From JAFAXA01 sp963777325 (lineage in GTDB: Bacteria; Pseudomonadota; Alphaproteobacteria; Acetobacterales; Acetobacteraceae), in NCBI GenBank assembly GCA_963777325.1, contig CAVZQE010000005.1:124001-188000 (forward strand): a DNA stretch of 64,000 bases, given 5' to 3'. Below, piece after piece: positions 8,745 to 20,799 of the stretch. The stretch's first letter is position 1, and every line of letters begins with the position of its first letter. A model generated the notes under the pieces. That model did no database searches. It saw nothing but the letters and a program-made list of their open reading frames with translations, and was not told the DNA's origin. The translations under genes were made by a program, and so were the position numbers.

Positions 8745-10061
8745 CTACGCGTGCGGGATCTCCTTGTTCGTGTTGTCCGGCATCAGGGCGGTGGCGATCA
8801 GGCTGATGATCGCGCAGACCAGGATGAAGATCGCGATCACCCAGCCCGAGTGATACTCGGCCAGCAGCCACGCCACGATCAGCGGGGCCGGACCGCCGGC
8901 GATGACGGACGCAAGCTGATAGCCGATCGACGCGCCGCTGTAGCGGAGCCGTCCGGGAAAGCATTCCGCGATCAGCGCCGCTTGCGGGCCGTACATGATG
9001 TCGTGCGGGATCAGCGAGGCGAAGATCGCGATGAATACCAGAAAAGGCGATCCCGTGTTGAGCAGCGCGACATAGATGAACCCGAAAACGCCCGTGACCG
9101 CCGCGCCGAGCATGTAGATGAAGCGCCGTCCGTAACGATCCGAGAGATGGCCCGAGAGCGGCACGGTCACGAGCGACAGAAGCGAGGCGGCCATCACGGC
9201 GCCGAGCAGCAGGTCGCGCGACAGCTTCAGCGTACCGACGCCATATGAAAAAACGAACGCCGTGAAGATATAGAACGGCGCCTGCTCGCCCATGCGGGCC
9301 AGCGCGCTCAGGATGATCTCCTTCGGATACCGGCGCATCACGGTCAGGGCAGGCGCCTTCTCGATGCGGTTCTCGGTCGCCAGACGCTGGAACTCCGGTG
9401 ATTCCTCGACGCCCAGCCGGATCCAGAGACCGAGCGCGATCAGGATGACGGACAGCAGGAACGGGACGCGCCAGCCCCAGGTCAGGAAGGCGTCTCCCGA
9501 CCAGGCGCTGAACCCGAGCACCGCGAGGTTCGCGATGAACAGGCCCGCGGGCACTCCCATCTGCGGCCAGGACGCGGCCAGGCCGCGGCTCGCTTTGCTC
9601 CCGGCCCACTCCATCGAGATCAGCACCGACCCGCCCCACTCGCCGCCCACTCCAATGCCCTGGATGAAGCGCAGCAACGTGAGGATGATCGCGCCCCAGA
9701 TGCCGACAGTGGCGTAGGTCGGCACCACCCCGACCAGGACCGTCGCCACGCCCATCAACATTAATGTCGCGATCAGTGTCGACTTGCGGCCGATGCGATC
9801 GCCCAAATGGCCGAAGATCGCGGCGCCGATGGGCCGCGCGACGAACCCGACCGCGTAGACGCCGAAGGCATTGAGGGTTCCGACGAGCGGATCGTCGTTC
9901 GGAAAGAAAAGCCGTCCGAAGACCAGACCCGTGGCGGTGCCATACAGGAAGAAGTCGTACCACTCGATCGTCGTGCCGATGGTGGCGGCGAGCGCCGCCC
10001 GGGTGAGCATCTTGCGACGCGCCGCATTGGACATTGCCGGAGCTTGAGCGCTCGACGACAT
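8745..10061 (-). CDS. MFS transporter, metabolite:H+ symporter (MHS) family
   Basis: A 438-residue, 12-helix major facilitator of the MHS group (relatives ProP, ShiA, KgtP). Diagnostic motifs are ATIGTTIEWYDFFLYGTATG near residue 30, GHLGDRIGRKSTL in the loop between helices 2 and 3, RFIQGIGVGGEWGG near 125 and LSDRYGRRFIYMLG in the second half. These carriers import organic anions, osmolytes or aromatic acids with protons; the substrate here is undetermined. The ATG at 10059-10061 follows a purine-rich AGGGGGA. It converges on the miniprotein gene and is followed upstream by the lipoprotein-lspA-ileS-ribF group on the same strand. Confidence 0.9.
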   Translation of the reverse strand: MSSSAQAPAMSNAARRKMLTRAALAATIGTTIEWYDFFLYGTATGLVFGRLFFPNDDPLVGTLNAFGVYAVGFVARPIGAAIFGHLGDRIGRKSTLIATLMLMGVATVLVGVVPTYATVGIWGAIILTLLRFIQGIGVGGEWGGSVLISMEWAGSKASRGLAASWPQMGVPAGLFIANLAVLGFSAWSGDAFLTWGWRVPFLLSVILIALGLWIRLGVEESPEFQRLATENRIEKAPALTVMRRYPKEIILSALARMGEQAPFYIFTAFVFSYGVGTLKLSRDLLLGAVMAASLLSLVTVPLSGHLSDRYGRRFIYMLGAAVTGVFGFIYVALLNTGSPFLVFIAIFASLIPHDIMYGPQAALIAECFPGRLRYSGASIGYQLASVIAGGPAPLIVAWLLAEYHSGWVIAIFILVCAIISLIATALMPDNTNKEIPHA

Positions 10062-10171
10062 GGCTGTTTCCCCCTGGTCTTCCGGTCTTTTCAGGGTGAC
10101 GCCTTCTTCCCCGCGCCGCAAGGCCGCTCGCCTCCGGCTGACCTCTGGCTGTTTGCGTCCGGACAGGCGCC

Positions 10172-10759
10172 TCAGAACGGATTGATGCTGCCGAGGATGC
10201 TTTTCCGCTGCGGCTGCACGATCGGAGTGTTGCCCTCGACCACCGGCTGGCCGAGCGCCTCGTTCTCCCGGATGCGCTGCGCTTCGGCCTGCGCGTCGAC
10301 CACCGTGCCGGGCGGAGGCGGGGATTCCCAGAACATCAGCCGGTCGGCGATCGATCGCGGCGGCCGGTCTTCGAGCGACTCGGCGTTCACCATCCGGCGG
10401 ATATGCGGCGGCGCGGGCGGTCCGGCGGCCTTCACGAGCGCCTCCTGACCGGGGCTGTCCGCCGCGGGCGTGGAAGTGCTGAGGGCGGTCTGCGGCGCGA
10501 GCGCCTCCTCGGCCTGCTTGCGCTCGGGGGCTTCCTGCGGGCGCGGCATGCCCGGCTGCGGCGGCTCGAGGGTGAAGTTCGGCGGCATCACCAGGGGCGC
10601 GCGCGTCGTCACCGCGAACTCGTCCGGCGCGTCGCGGGTCACGCCCAAGGTGCGGCCGATATCGGAACCGCTGCAGCCCACGAGCAGCAGCGCCGCCCCG
10701 CAGGCGAGCGCCGCCCCCCGGAGCCGGAAGGCGGGAGACGGGAGCGAACGCTTGGCCAT
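10172..10759 (-). CDS. DUF3035/BamF-like lipoprotein, copy 2
   Basis: A 195-residue lipoprotein with lipobox LLLVGC near residue 27. The segment VTRDAPDEFAVTTRAPLVMP is the hallmark of the DUF3035 family, which includes the alphaproteobacterial BAM-complex subunit BamF. The rest is proline-rich (PPNFTLEPPQPGMPRPQEAP) and ends SILGSINPF. The central segment SPGQEALVKAAG closely matches SPGQGALVEAAG in the next upstream gene, so the two appear to be tandem duplicates. It lies 17 bases downstream of that copy. Role in outer-membrane protein assembly is inferred from the family. Confidence 0.8.
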   Translation of the reverse strand: MAKRSLPSPAFRLRGAALACGAALLLVGCSGSDIGRTLGVTRDAPDEFAVTTRAPLVMPPNFTLEPPQPGMPRPQEAPERKQAEEALAPQTALSTSTPAADSPGQEALVKAAGPPAPPHIRRMVNAESLEDRPPRSIADRLMFWESPPPPGTVVDAQAEAQRIRENEALGQPVVEGNTPIVQPQRKSILGSINPF

Positions 10760-10776
10760 GGCCGGTCTGTCCAGGA

Positions 10777-11235
10777 CTAGAATATGCTGTCCAGCCAGCT
10801 CTTGCTGCCGGACTGGATCAGGGGGGCTTGAGCTCCCGCCGCGTTGGGGGTCTGCCCGAACAGGAGCTGGTCGGTGAAGGCCTCGTCGTGATGGCGGATC
10901 TGGCGGTCCTGCTCCACCCGCTGCCGGATGTTCGCGGGGGCGGAGGGGCCGGCCGCCTCGACCAGCGCGCCCTGGCCGGGGCTGACCGGAGCCGTCGTCG
11001 CGTCGGGCGCGGTCTCGGCGCTCGCCTGGGCCGGGGCTTCGTCCCGGGCGGCGTCCGGGCGGATCGCGCGTTCGCTGAGCGAGGGCGGCATTGAGAGCGG
11101 CGGCGGCGCCACCGCCCGGATCTCCCCGCCGCCTGGGGCGGCCGTGCCGAAATGCCGCACGCCCGTGTCGCTGCATCCGGCGGCCGCCACCGCGGCAAGC
11201 CCGGCCAGCATCGTGAGGGAACGGAGGCGGATCAT
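10777..11235 (-). CDS. DUF3035-related lipoprotein, copy 1
   Basis: A 152-residue lipoprotein, lipobox AVAAAGC near residue 20. It lacks the strict DEF motif of its neighbour but keeps PPPLSMPPSLSERAIRP, SPGQGALVEAAGPSAPANIR and a C-terminal SGSKSWLDSIF that parallels the neighbour's RKSILGSINPF. It is best read as a diverged paralogue. Its ATG overlaps the lspA stop by four bases (ATGA), so it is translationally coupled to the signal peptidase that would process its own leader. Confidence 0.75.
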   Translation of the reverse strand: MIRLRSLTMLAGLAAVAAAGCSDTGVRHFGTAAPGGGEIRAVAPPPLSMPPSLSERAIRPDAARDEAPAQASAETAPDATTAPVSPGQGALVEAAGPSAPANIRQRVEQDRQIRHHDEAFTDQLLFGQTPNAAGAQAPLIQSGSKSWLDSIF

Positions 11236-11749
11236 CGCCCCTCCTTAGAGGCGGGGTCCGCGCCCCGCAAGGGGAGTGCCGGGCCGGGCCGCAGGCTCTC
11301 GATCATGAGGGCGGCGACCCCGCAGACGATGGCCGCGTCGCCCACGTTGAAGACAAACCAGGAGAGATCGCCGATATGGGCGTGGATGAAGTCCACCACC
11401 GCGCCGAATCGCAAGCGGTCGATGACGTTGCCGACCGCGCCGCCCGCGATGGCCCCGAGCGCCACCGCCGACAGGCGGGTGCGGGCACGGGTGAGCCACG
11501 CCCCGAGCGCCGCGACGACACCGAGCGCGACCACGGCCAGCACGGCCGAACTCCATCCGCCGAGGCCGTTCAGCAGCCCGAACGTGACGCCCCGGTTCCA
11601 GACCATCGTCAGGTTGAGCACCGGCAGCAGCACGATCTGCCCGACGCGCGGCAGATCGATCACGTCCAGCACCCACCATTTGCTCGCCTGATCCGCGAGC
11701 AGCACCAGCACGGCGGCGGCGAGGCCGAGCGGCACGAACGCGCCCGGCT

Positions 11750-11753
<4 letters not shown>
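11232..11753 (-). CDS. lspA: Lipoprotein signal peptidase (signal peptidase II)
   Basis: A 173-residue inner-membrane aspartyl protease that cleaves prolipoproteins before the lipid-modified Cys. Four hydrophobic segments are present. The two catalytic blocks are intact: GNVIDRLRFGAVVDFIHAH, with its Asp near residue 115, and FNVGDAAIVCGV. The conserved MVWNRGVTFGLL lies near residue 50. The ATG overlaps the ileS stop by four bases, and the lspA stop overlaps the downstream lipoprotein start in the same way. The ribF-ileS-lspA order is a classic bacterial arrangement. Confidence 0.95.
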
Positions 11754-14561
<2,808 letters not shown>

Positions 14562-14569
<8 letters not shown>

Positions 14570-15524
14570 CGCTGTTCTCTGCACTGGGAGCATTCAAGAT
14601 GCGGCGCGCGTCGGCGGCGTCCAGCGCGATCTGCGCCCGCAGCGCGTCGATGCCATCGAACCGCTGCTCGGGGCGCAGAAACGCGTGCAGCGCCACGCCG
14701 ATCTCGGCCCCGTACAGATCGCCGGCGAAATCGAAGATATGCGCCTCGACCCGGCTTTCCGTGCCGGCATTGACGGTCGGGCGGCGGCCGATATTGGCGA
14801 CCCCGGGCAGCGTTCTGCCATCGGGCAGGCGGACCCGCACGGCATAGACGCCGCGCGCCGGTTCGAGATGCCGTCCGAGCGGGATGTTCGCGGTGGGGAA
14901 ACCGATGGTGCGGCCGCGCTTGTCGCCATGCGCGACGACGCCCCTGATCGTCCACGCGCGGCCCAGCTCCGCCGCGGCCCAGTCCGGATAGCCGTCCTGC
15001 AGGGCGCGGCGGATGCGGGTGGAGGAGAGCGGCCCCTGCGCGTCCGTCAACGCCGGCACGAGGGTCAGCCCCATGCCGAGCGCCTCGGCGCGGGTCGCGA
15101 GATAGGCGGCATCTCCCCCGCGCCGGTGGCCGAAGGCGAAATCCGCCCCGCAGGCGAGATGGCGCGCACCGAGGCCCCGGTGCAGCACGTCCGTCACAAA
15201 GGCCTCGTGCGACATCAGGCTGAAGGCGCGGTCGAACGGCAATTCGTGGATGCGGGCCACCCCAAGCGCCGCCAGCGCCGCCGCCCGCTCGGCGGAGAGC
15301 GTCAGGCGGAACGGCGGATCATCCGGGCGGAACACCTCGCGGGGATGCGGCTCGAAGGTCAGCACCGCGAGCGGCAGGTCCGGCCGGGCGGCATGCAGGT
15401 CGTGCAGCAGCCGGGCATGGCCGAGATGCACACCGTCGAAATTGCCGAGCGCGACCGCCGCCCCCCGCGCCGCTTCGGGCAGGTCGCGCCAGTCGCGCAG
15501 GATTTCGATGCCGGTTCCGTCCAT
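14562..15524 (-). CDS. ribF: Bifunctional riboflavin kinase / FAD synthetase
   Basis: A 320-residue enzyme converting riboflavin to FMN and then FAD. The N-terminal nucleotidyltransferase shows VALGNFDGVHLGHARLL near residue 25, TFEPHPREVFRP, GADFAFGHRRGGD and the SSTRIRRAL (ISSTxIR) motif near 165. The C-terminal flavokinase shows GRTIGFPTANIPLG near 205, GVYAVRVRLPDG, GVANIGRRPTV, and VEAHIFDFAGDLYG. It is the first gene of the ribF-ileS-lspA-lipoprotein group and is divergent from the M20 peptidase. Confidence 0.95.
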
Positions 15525-15674
15525 CCGGGCGGTTCTGCGTCACGGACGGACGGGGGTCAACGGATCGGTGCCGCGCGGCGATGGCCAGAGGCGGCAAACT
15601 GTGGCCTACGTCTCACCGCGACGGATCGGGCCGATGCTGGGTGATGGTCGGTCACGCATGCTCTGGGGAGAGAG

Positions 15675-16799
15675 ATGGCGAGGACGGAGGTTGGAACGGC
15701 CGACGAACTGCTGGCCGAACTCGCGGCCTGGGTCGCGCTGGAGACGCCGACGACGGAGGCCGCCGCGGTCGACCGCCTGATGGACAGGGCGGAAGCGGCC
15801 TTGGACGGCGCCGGTGCGGCACTGACCCGCATCCCGGGGATTGACGGGTTTGGCGGCAATCTGCTCGCCCGAACGCAAGGCCAAGGCCGGCCCATTCTCG
15901 TCATCGGGCATCTCGACACCGTGTGGAGCACGGGGACGCTCGCTGCGATGCCGTTCCGGGTGGAGAGCGACCGGGCCTATGGCCCTGGGATCTACGACAT
16001 GAAGGCGAGCAGCCTGATCGGGATGCATGTGCTCTGCTGCATCGCGCGGCAGGGCGTTTCCACGCGCCGCCCCGTCACCCTGCTGCTGACGTCGGACGAG
16101 GAGGTCGGCAGCCCGACCAGCCGGGCCGTGATCGAGCGCGAGGCAGAGGGGAGCGCCTACGCCCTGGTGCTGGAGCCGGCGGCCGCGAACGGCGCCTGCG
16201 TCACCGCCCGCAAGGGCATCGGGCGCTTCCGCATGGAGGTGGAGGGCAAGGCCTCCCACGCGGGGGCTGCGTTCCTGGACGGCGCATCGGCGGTGGTCGA
16301 GCTCGCGCACCAGATCGTCGGCATCGACGCGATGGTCGACGTCGTGAACGGAATCACCCTCAACGTGGCCCCGATCCGGGGCGGCACGCGGCCGAACGTG
16401 ATCGCCGCCGATGCCGGGTGCGAGATCGATCTGCGCGTGCCCGACGGCGAGAGCGGCGCCCGGCTGGAGCGGGCCCTGCTCGGCCTCAAGCCCGTGTCGC
16501 CCGGCTGCCGCGTGCGGGTGACGGGCGGGATGAACCGGCCCCCCTACGCCGAAACCGCCGCCGGGCTCGATCTCTACGGGCGGGCGCGGTCGGTCGCGCG
16601 CTCGCTCGGCTTCGACCTGCCGAAGCAGCATCGCGGCGGCGGGTCGGATGCGAACTTCACGGCGGCACTCGGCATCCCGACGCTGGACGGTCTCGGCTGT
16701 CCGGGGGGCGGCGCGCACGCCACCGACGAGCACATCCTCTGGCGGGAGCTCGCGCCCAGGGCCGCGCTGCTGGCCGGGCTGCTGGAGACGCTCGACTGA
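15675..16799 (+). CDS. M20-family zinc metallopeptidase (carboxypeptidase G2 / ArgE-DapE-like)
   Basis: A 374-residue co-catalytic zinc hydrolase. Metal ligands and catalytic residues are in place: ILVIGHLDTVW near residue 77, GPGIYDMKAS near 105 (bridging Asp), TSDEEVGSPTS near 140 (general-base Glu and Glu ligand), SHAGAAF in the dimerisation lid, and GGGSDANFTA plus GAHATDEHI near the end. No signal peptide, so cytoplasmic. Substrate is probably an N-acyl or gamma-glutamyl amino acid; it cannot be narrowed further. The ATG at 15675 follows GGGGAGAGAG. Confidence 0.9.
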   Translation: MARTEVGTADELLAELAAWVALETPTTEAAAVDRLMDRAEAALDGAGAALTRIPGIDGFGGNLLARTQGQGRPILVIGHLDTVWSTGTLAAMPFRVESDRAYGPGIYDMKASSLIGMHVLCCIARQGVSTRRPVTLLLTSDEEVGSPTSRAVIEREAEGSAYALVLEPAAANGACVTARKGIGRFRMEVEGKASHAGAAFLDGASAVVELAHQIVGIDAMVDVVNGITLNVAPIRGGTRPNVIAADAGCEIDLRVPDGESGARLERALLGLKPVSPGCRVRVTGGMNRPPYAETAAGLDLYGRARSVARSLGFDLPKQHRGGGSDANFTAALGIPTLDGLGCPGGGAHATDEHILWRELAPRAALLAGLLETLD

Positions 16800-16838
16800 T
16801 GCGCCGCCTACCGCGGTGCGCCGCACGCTGAGGCGCGG

Positions 16839-18220
16839 ATGCTGTTCAACTCGCAACTCTTCATCCTGGGCTTCCTGCCCGTCGTGCTGGGCGGCTACTA
16901 CGCGCTGGCGGGCAGCCGCCCGCTGCGGCAGGCCTTCGTCGTGCTCGCCTCGCTCGTCTTCTACGGCTGGTGGGACGTGCGCTACGTGCCGCTGCTGGTC
17001 GGCCTGACGCTCGCCAACTGGCTGATCGCGCAGGCCTTCGGGCGTTGGCTAGAGGCTGGATTCCGCTCGCGGGCGTGGCGATGAATCTCGCCGTGCTGGG
17101 CGTGTTCAAATACGCGGATTTCCTGCGCGGCAATGTCTACGGCGCGTTCGGGGCGGAGTGGTATCCGTGGCGTCTGGTCCTGCCGCTCGGCATCAGCTTC
17201 TTCGTGTTCCAGAAGATCTCGTATCTGCTCGATCTCAGGCGCGGCGACCGGCACATCTACGGCTTCCTCGATTTCTGGATGTTTGTGATGTTTTTCCCGC
17301 AGCTGATCGCGGGGCCGCTCGTGCGGCACAACGAGATCATCCACCAGTTCCGCCGCGATCCGCGCGGCCCGGCGATGTGGGAGAATCTGTCGCGCGGCCT
17401 GATGCTGTTCCTGATCGGCGTCGCGAAAAAGGTGGCGCTTGCCGATTCGCTGTCGCCGATCGCCGATCCGCTGTTTGCGAAAGCCGCGCTTCATTCGCTC
17501 TCGGCGGCCGAGTCTGTGGCTGGCGTGCGCGGCCTACACGCTGCAGATCTATTTCGATTTTTCCGGCTATTCGGACATGGCGATCGGGCTCGGGCTGATG
17601 TTCGGGCTCATCCTGCCGTTCAACTTCGATGCGCCGTATCGCGCCGTCTCGATCCGCGACTTCTGGCGGCGGTGGCACATCACGCTGTCGCGGTTTCTGC
17701 GCGACTATCTCTACATCCCGCTTGGCGGCAATCGCTGCGGCCCGGCGCGGCAGGCGGCCAACGTCGTGCTCACGATGCTGCTCGGGGGCTTGTGGCACGG
17801 CGCGAATTGGACCTTCGTCGTCTGGGGCGGGTTGCACGGCGTCGCGCTCGCGGTGAACCATGTGTGGAGCAATCGCGGCCTGCGCTTGCCGCGCCCGCTC
17901 GGCTGGGCGCTGACGCTGCTGTTCGTCATGGCGGGCTGGGTGCTGTTTAGATCGCAGACTTTCGCGGCGGCCGGCGACATGCTCCTCGCGATGCTCGGGC
18001 TGCACGGGATCGGGCATGTCGCGCTGGACCGCACCGGCACGGACGTGCTCATCGCGGCGGCGCGGCGGTCGCGGTGCTCGGGCCGACGAGCCAGGGCGCG
18101 GCGTTGCGGATGCTGCGTCCTCGTCCGTGGCTCGCCATTCCGGCGGGGCTGGCGCTCACTTTCCTTCTGCTGCTGATCGGCGGCCGGCTGCAAAATGCCT
18201 TCATCTACTTCCAGTTCTGA
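16839..18220 (+). pseudogene. MBOAT membrane-bound O-acyltransferase (AlgI-like), about three frameshifts
   Basis: This is a polytopic O-acyltransferase of the kind that hands acyl groups across the membrane to polysaccharides. It begins MLFNSQLFILGFLPVVLGGY, the usual AlgI-type opening. Later markers are FQKISYLLDLRRGD, FWMFVMFFPQLIAGPLVRH, QIYFDFSGYSDMAIGLG, FWRRWHITLSRFLRDYLYIP and GGLWHGANWTFVVWGGLHG (catalytic His). These lie in different frames: shifts occur near 17055, 17510 and 18060, and the end LQNAFIYFQF terminates at 18218-18220. Total length is normal for the family once repaired. The 3' end overlaps the SGNH gene by 26 bases. Confidence 0.8.
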
Positions 18221-19243
18221 CTGGCGGCGCTTCTTCGTGCTTGCGGTCGGCGCGGCGGCGGCGGCGGCGGCGCTGCTCTACGCCTTCATCGTCGTCGTCG
18301 ATCCGTTCGACACGCTGCCGCTGTCGCCGCCGCTGGCGCGCGCGCCGGTCGCGACCAACGCCCGCTTTTCCTTCCCGGCGCTGGCGCGGTCGGCAGAGTT
18401 CGACAGCGCGGTGATCGGCACCTCGACCAGCCGGCTGTTGCGCCCGGCCGCGCTCGATCCGGCTTTCGGCGGCGCGCGTTTCGTCAATCTCTCCATGAAC
18501 GCCGCGACCGCCTACGAGCAGGCGCGCATTCTCGGCGTGTTCCTGCGCGCGCATCCGCATCCGCGCGCCGTCATCATCGGGCTCGACATCGCCTGGTGCG
18601 GCATAGGGCCGCAGCCGCGCTACACGCCGCGCCCGTTTCCCGAATGGATGTACGGCCGCGACCGCTGGCGCGGCTATCGCGAGATGTTCAACCTCTACGC
18701 GCTGACGCAGGCCTTCGCGCAGTTCCTGCACGTCACGGGGCTGAAACCATCGCGCTACGGCCTCGACGGCTACACGAGCTTCGTGCCGGACGATCGGCTG
18801 TACGATCCCGCGCGGGTCGCAATGCATCTCAGGCAGGACGAAGCCGCATTCGCGCGCGCCGACATAGCAGGCGATCCCGGCCTCCTGGCGGTTTCCCGCG
18901 CTCGATCTGCTGGGCCACAGCCTTGCCGACGTTCCGGCGGATACGCCGGTCGTGCTGTATTTCGTGCCGTACAACCATGTCCTGCAGGAGCCGGGCACCG
19001 ACATGGCGCGAGGTCTGGGCCGCGTGCAAGGCGCGGACCGAGGCGGTCGTGCGCGGGCGGCGCGATGTCGTCGTCGCGGATTTCATGATCCCGAGCCCGA
19101 TCACGGACAACGACGACAATTACTGGGACGCGCTGCACTACCGGATCGCGATCGGCGACCGGCTGGCGTCGGACCTGGCGGCGGCGGCGCGGCGGCAAGC
19201 GTCGCCAGCCGGGGATTACCGGCTGCTGGCGACGCCACCATAA
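18195..19243 (+). pseudogene. AlgJ/AlgX-like SGNH-fold membrane-anchored protein, two frameshifts
   Basis: A protein of about 350 residues with one N-terminal membrane helix (FFVLAVGAAAAAAALLYAFI) followed by an SGNH-like domain. SAVIGTSTSRLLRPAAL near residue 77 holds the likely nucleophile Ser, FVNLSMNAATAYEQ resembles the Asn block, and DALHYRIAIGDRLASDL near the end supplies a DxxH dyad. The frame shifts near 18890 and again near 19008; HVLQEPGTDMAR and the DxxH block lie in different frames. Overlap with the MBOAT gene suggests a coupled pair in which MBOAT exports acyl groups and the SGNH partner transfers them to a surface glycan. Confidence 0.65.
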
Positions 19244-19373
19244 TTTCGTCGGGTAGCTCACAAAGGAAAGATAGTTTTTACGCCTGTGGGTATTCGACAA
19301 GGGCGCTGCTCTTGGGTCCGGGCAGGTCAACTCTTTGGCCTGTATGCAGTAATGATGAGCTAAACCGGCTTGT
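19244..19373. other. Non-coding stretch before the mobile-element scar
   Basis: No gene or RNA is recognised here. The base composition drops visibly compared with the flanking genes, which fits the start of an acquired segment. The open frames that cross it resemble no protein family I know. Confidence 0.5.
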
Positions 19374-19600
19374 CTATTCGATGCCTGTCCGATGCAAGGG
19401 TAGTGAGAGTGACTGCAGCCGATCCGGCGTGAGCGCCGCAACGCGCTGGCACAGAGCATCGAGATCGCTGGTGGAGCCGAATTATGGCCCGGCGCGGTGA
19501 TTCGGTCTGCCCGTAGGTGCCGCAGAACGTCGACCGGGTTCAGCTACGGCGCATAGTGTGGCAACCCCAGCAAATGACGCAGTGGAGGACCACCAGGTCG
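19374..19600 (-). pseudogene. Degenerate IS630-like transposase C-terminal remnant
   Basis: Read on the minus strand, one frame gives GLPHYAP, a TAG stop at 19544-19546, then LNPVDVLRHLRADR and, after frame changes, SDLDALCQRVAALTPDRLQS with a stop at 19374-19376. The YAPELNPVE block with the last acidic residue of the DDE triad is characteristic of IS630-family transposases. Here the Glu codon before LNP appears as a TAG stop. Only the 3' end is present and the N-terminal catalytic part is absent. It abuts the IS5-family transposase, which may have inserted beside or into it. Confidence 0.45.
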
Positions 19601-19683
19601 TGGCTGGTGTCCAGCCGGCGCATCGCACTATGAGTGCGTGCTCCGTCATCGAGGAACGTCCAGCGAAGTGGGCAGGAATAGGC

Positions 19684-20477
19684 TCATCGCCGCCGTGGCG
19701 AGGGTCGCAGCACCATTAGAACATCCACCAGTACGATCGCCGCGAAGAGGTAGAGGGAAGCGGCGTAGTTCACCGCGAGCTTGTCGTAGCGCGTCGCAAT
19801 TCGCCTGAAGTCCTTTAACCGGCAGAATGCGTTCTCGATACGCCTGCGCTCGCGGTAGAGGCGTTTGCTGAACGGGAACTTCTTTTTTCGGTTACTCCGG
19901 TTCGGAATAACCGGTTTGGTGCCCCGCTCCTTCAGGGCGTCGCGCAAATCGGCGCTATCATAGGCTTTGTCACCCAACATTGTCTTCGCGGGCTTCGTCT
20001 CTTGGATCAGCTCCGCGCCCGCTGGACAATCATGGGCCTCGCCGCCAGTGAGCAGGATCTTGAGAAGGCGACCTTTAGCATCGCTGATTGCATGAATTTT
20101 CGTGTTGCGACCGCCTCGCGAACGACCGACCGCCTGATTTTCCTCCCCCCTTTTCCGCCCGATGCGGAGCGATGTGCCTTGATATGTGTCGAGTTAATCA
20201 TTTGCATGTGAGCCGACCGCCCACGCGAAGCAAGCGCGTGAAACAACCGCTCCCAGACCCCGCGTTCCGCCCAGCGCACAAAGCGATTATAGATCGTCGT
20301 CGGCGGGCCATATTCCGGCGGAAGATCGCACCAGCGGCAGCCACTTTTGAGAACATGAACGATACCGCTGATCACCCGCCGGTCATCGACGCGCTTCTTG
20401 CCTCGAACGTCGGTCGGCAGAAGGGGCTGGATGGCCTCCCACTGACCGTCCGATAGCCAGAACAAACAATGCCGCAT
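19684..20477 (-). mobile_element. IS5-family transposase (two overlapping frames)
   Basis: The first frame starts MRHCLFWLSDGQWEAIQPLL at 20477 and carries the helix-turn-helix-like region (SGCRWCDLPPEYGPPTTIYN) and MQMINSTHIKAHRS with the first Asp-position block. It leaves the conserved path at GGAAAAGGGGGGAGG near 20145-20160. In the -1 frame the protein continues ENQAVGRSRGGRNTKIHAIS, then LLTGGEAHDCPAGAELI and MLGDKAYDSADLRDALKERG, and ends RRIENAFCRLKDFRRIATRY plus a hydrophobic tail. This two-frame layout is known in IS5 subgroups such as IS427 and may use ribosomal slippage at the A4G6 run. I could not identify matching terminal inverted repeats or a target duplication, so the ends of the element are not defined. 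Confidence 0.85.
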
Positions 20478-20636
20478 CCTTCAGCCCTCCAAGAATTATA
20501 TATATTGACTTGTATAGCCGTTTTCTGGGTTTTGACCCTAGACTCGTGTCGTCAGATCTACTCTGCCATCTGCCCAGAGGAGAGCCTCCTCTTCCGGGTT
20601 CCGAACTGGTTGGCTGGCACTTGGTCAGTTCTGCTC

Positions 20637-20750
20637 TCAACAGGTTACAAAAAAAGCTGGTGGCACTTTCGGGATGTAGCCGCGTCGGTCGTAGAGCTTC
20701 GTGGTTACGGGTCTATCTCGGCCGCCTTTTACAGGTCGTCCAAATGCGCA
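20637..20750 (-). pseudogene. Tyrosine-recombinase/integrase C-terminal remnant
   Basis: On the minus strand one frame reads RPVTTKLYDRRGYIPKVPPA and stops at 20637-20639. TTKLYDRR is the nucleophile-tyrosine motif that ends many XerC-like and integron/phage-type integrases. Nothing upstream gives the Arg-His-Arg boxes, so only the tail survives. It lies within a stretch of lower GC between the IS5 transposase and the Gfo/Idh gene. The identification rests on one short motif. Confidence 0.4.
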
Positions 20751-20799
20751 CCGTTCTCAAGTGATGGCGTGCCTCAACCGCCTCGCCTAAGCCTTGCAA

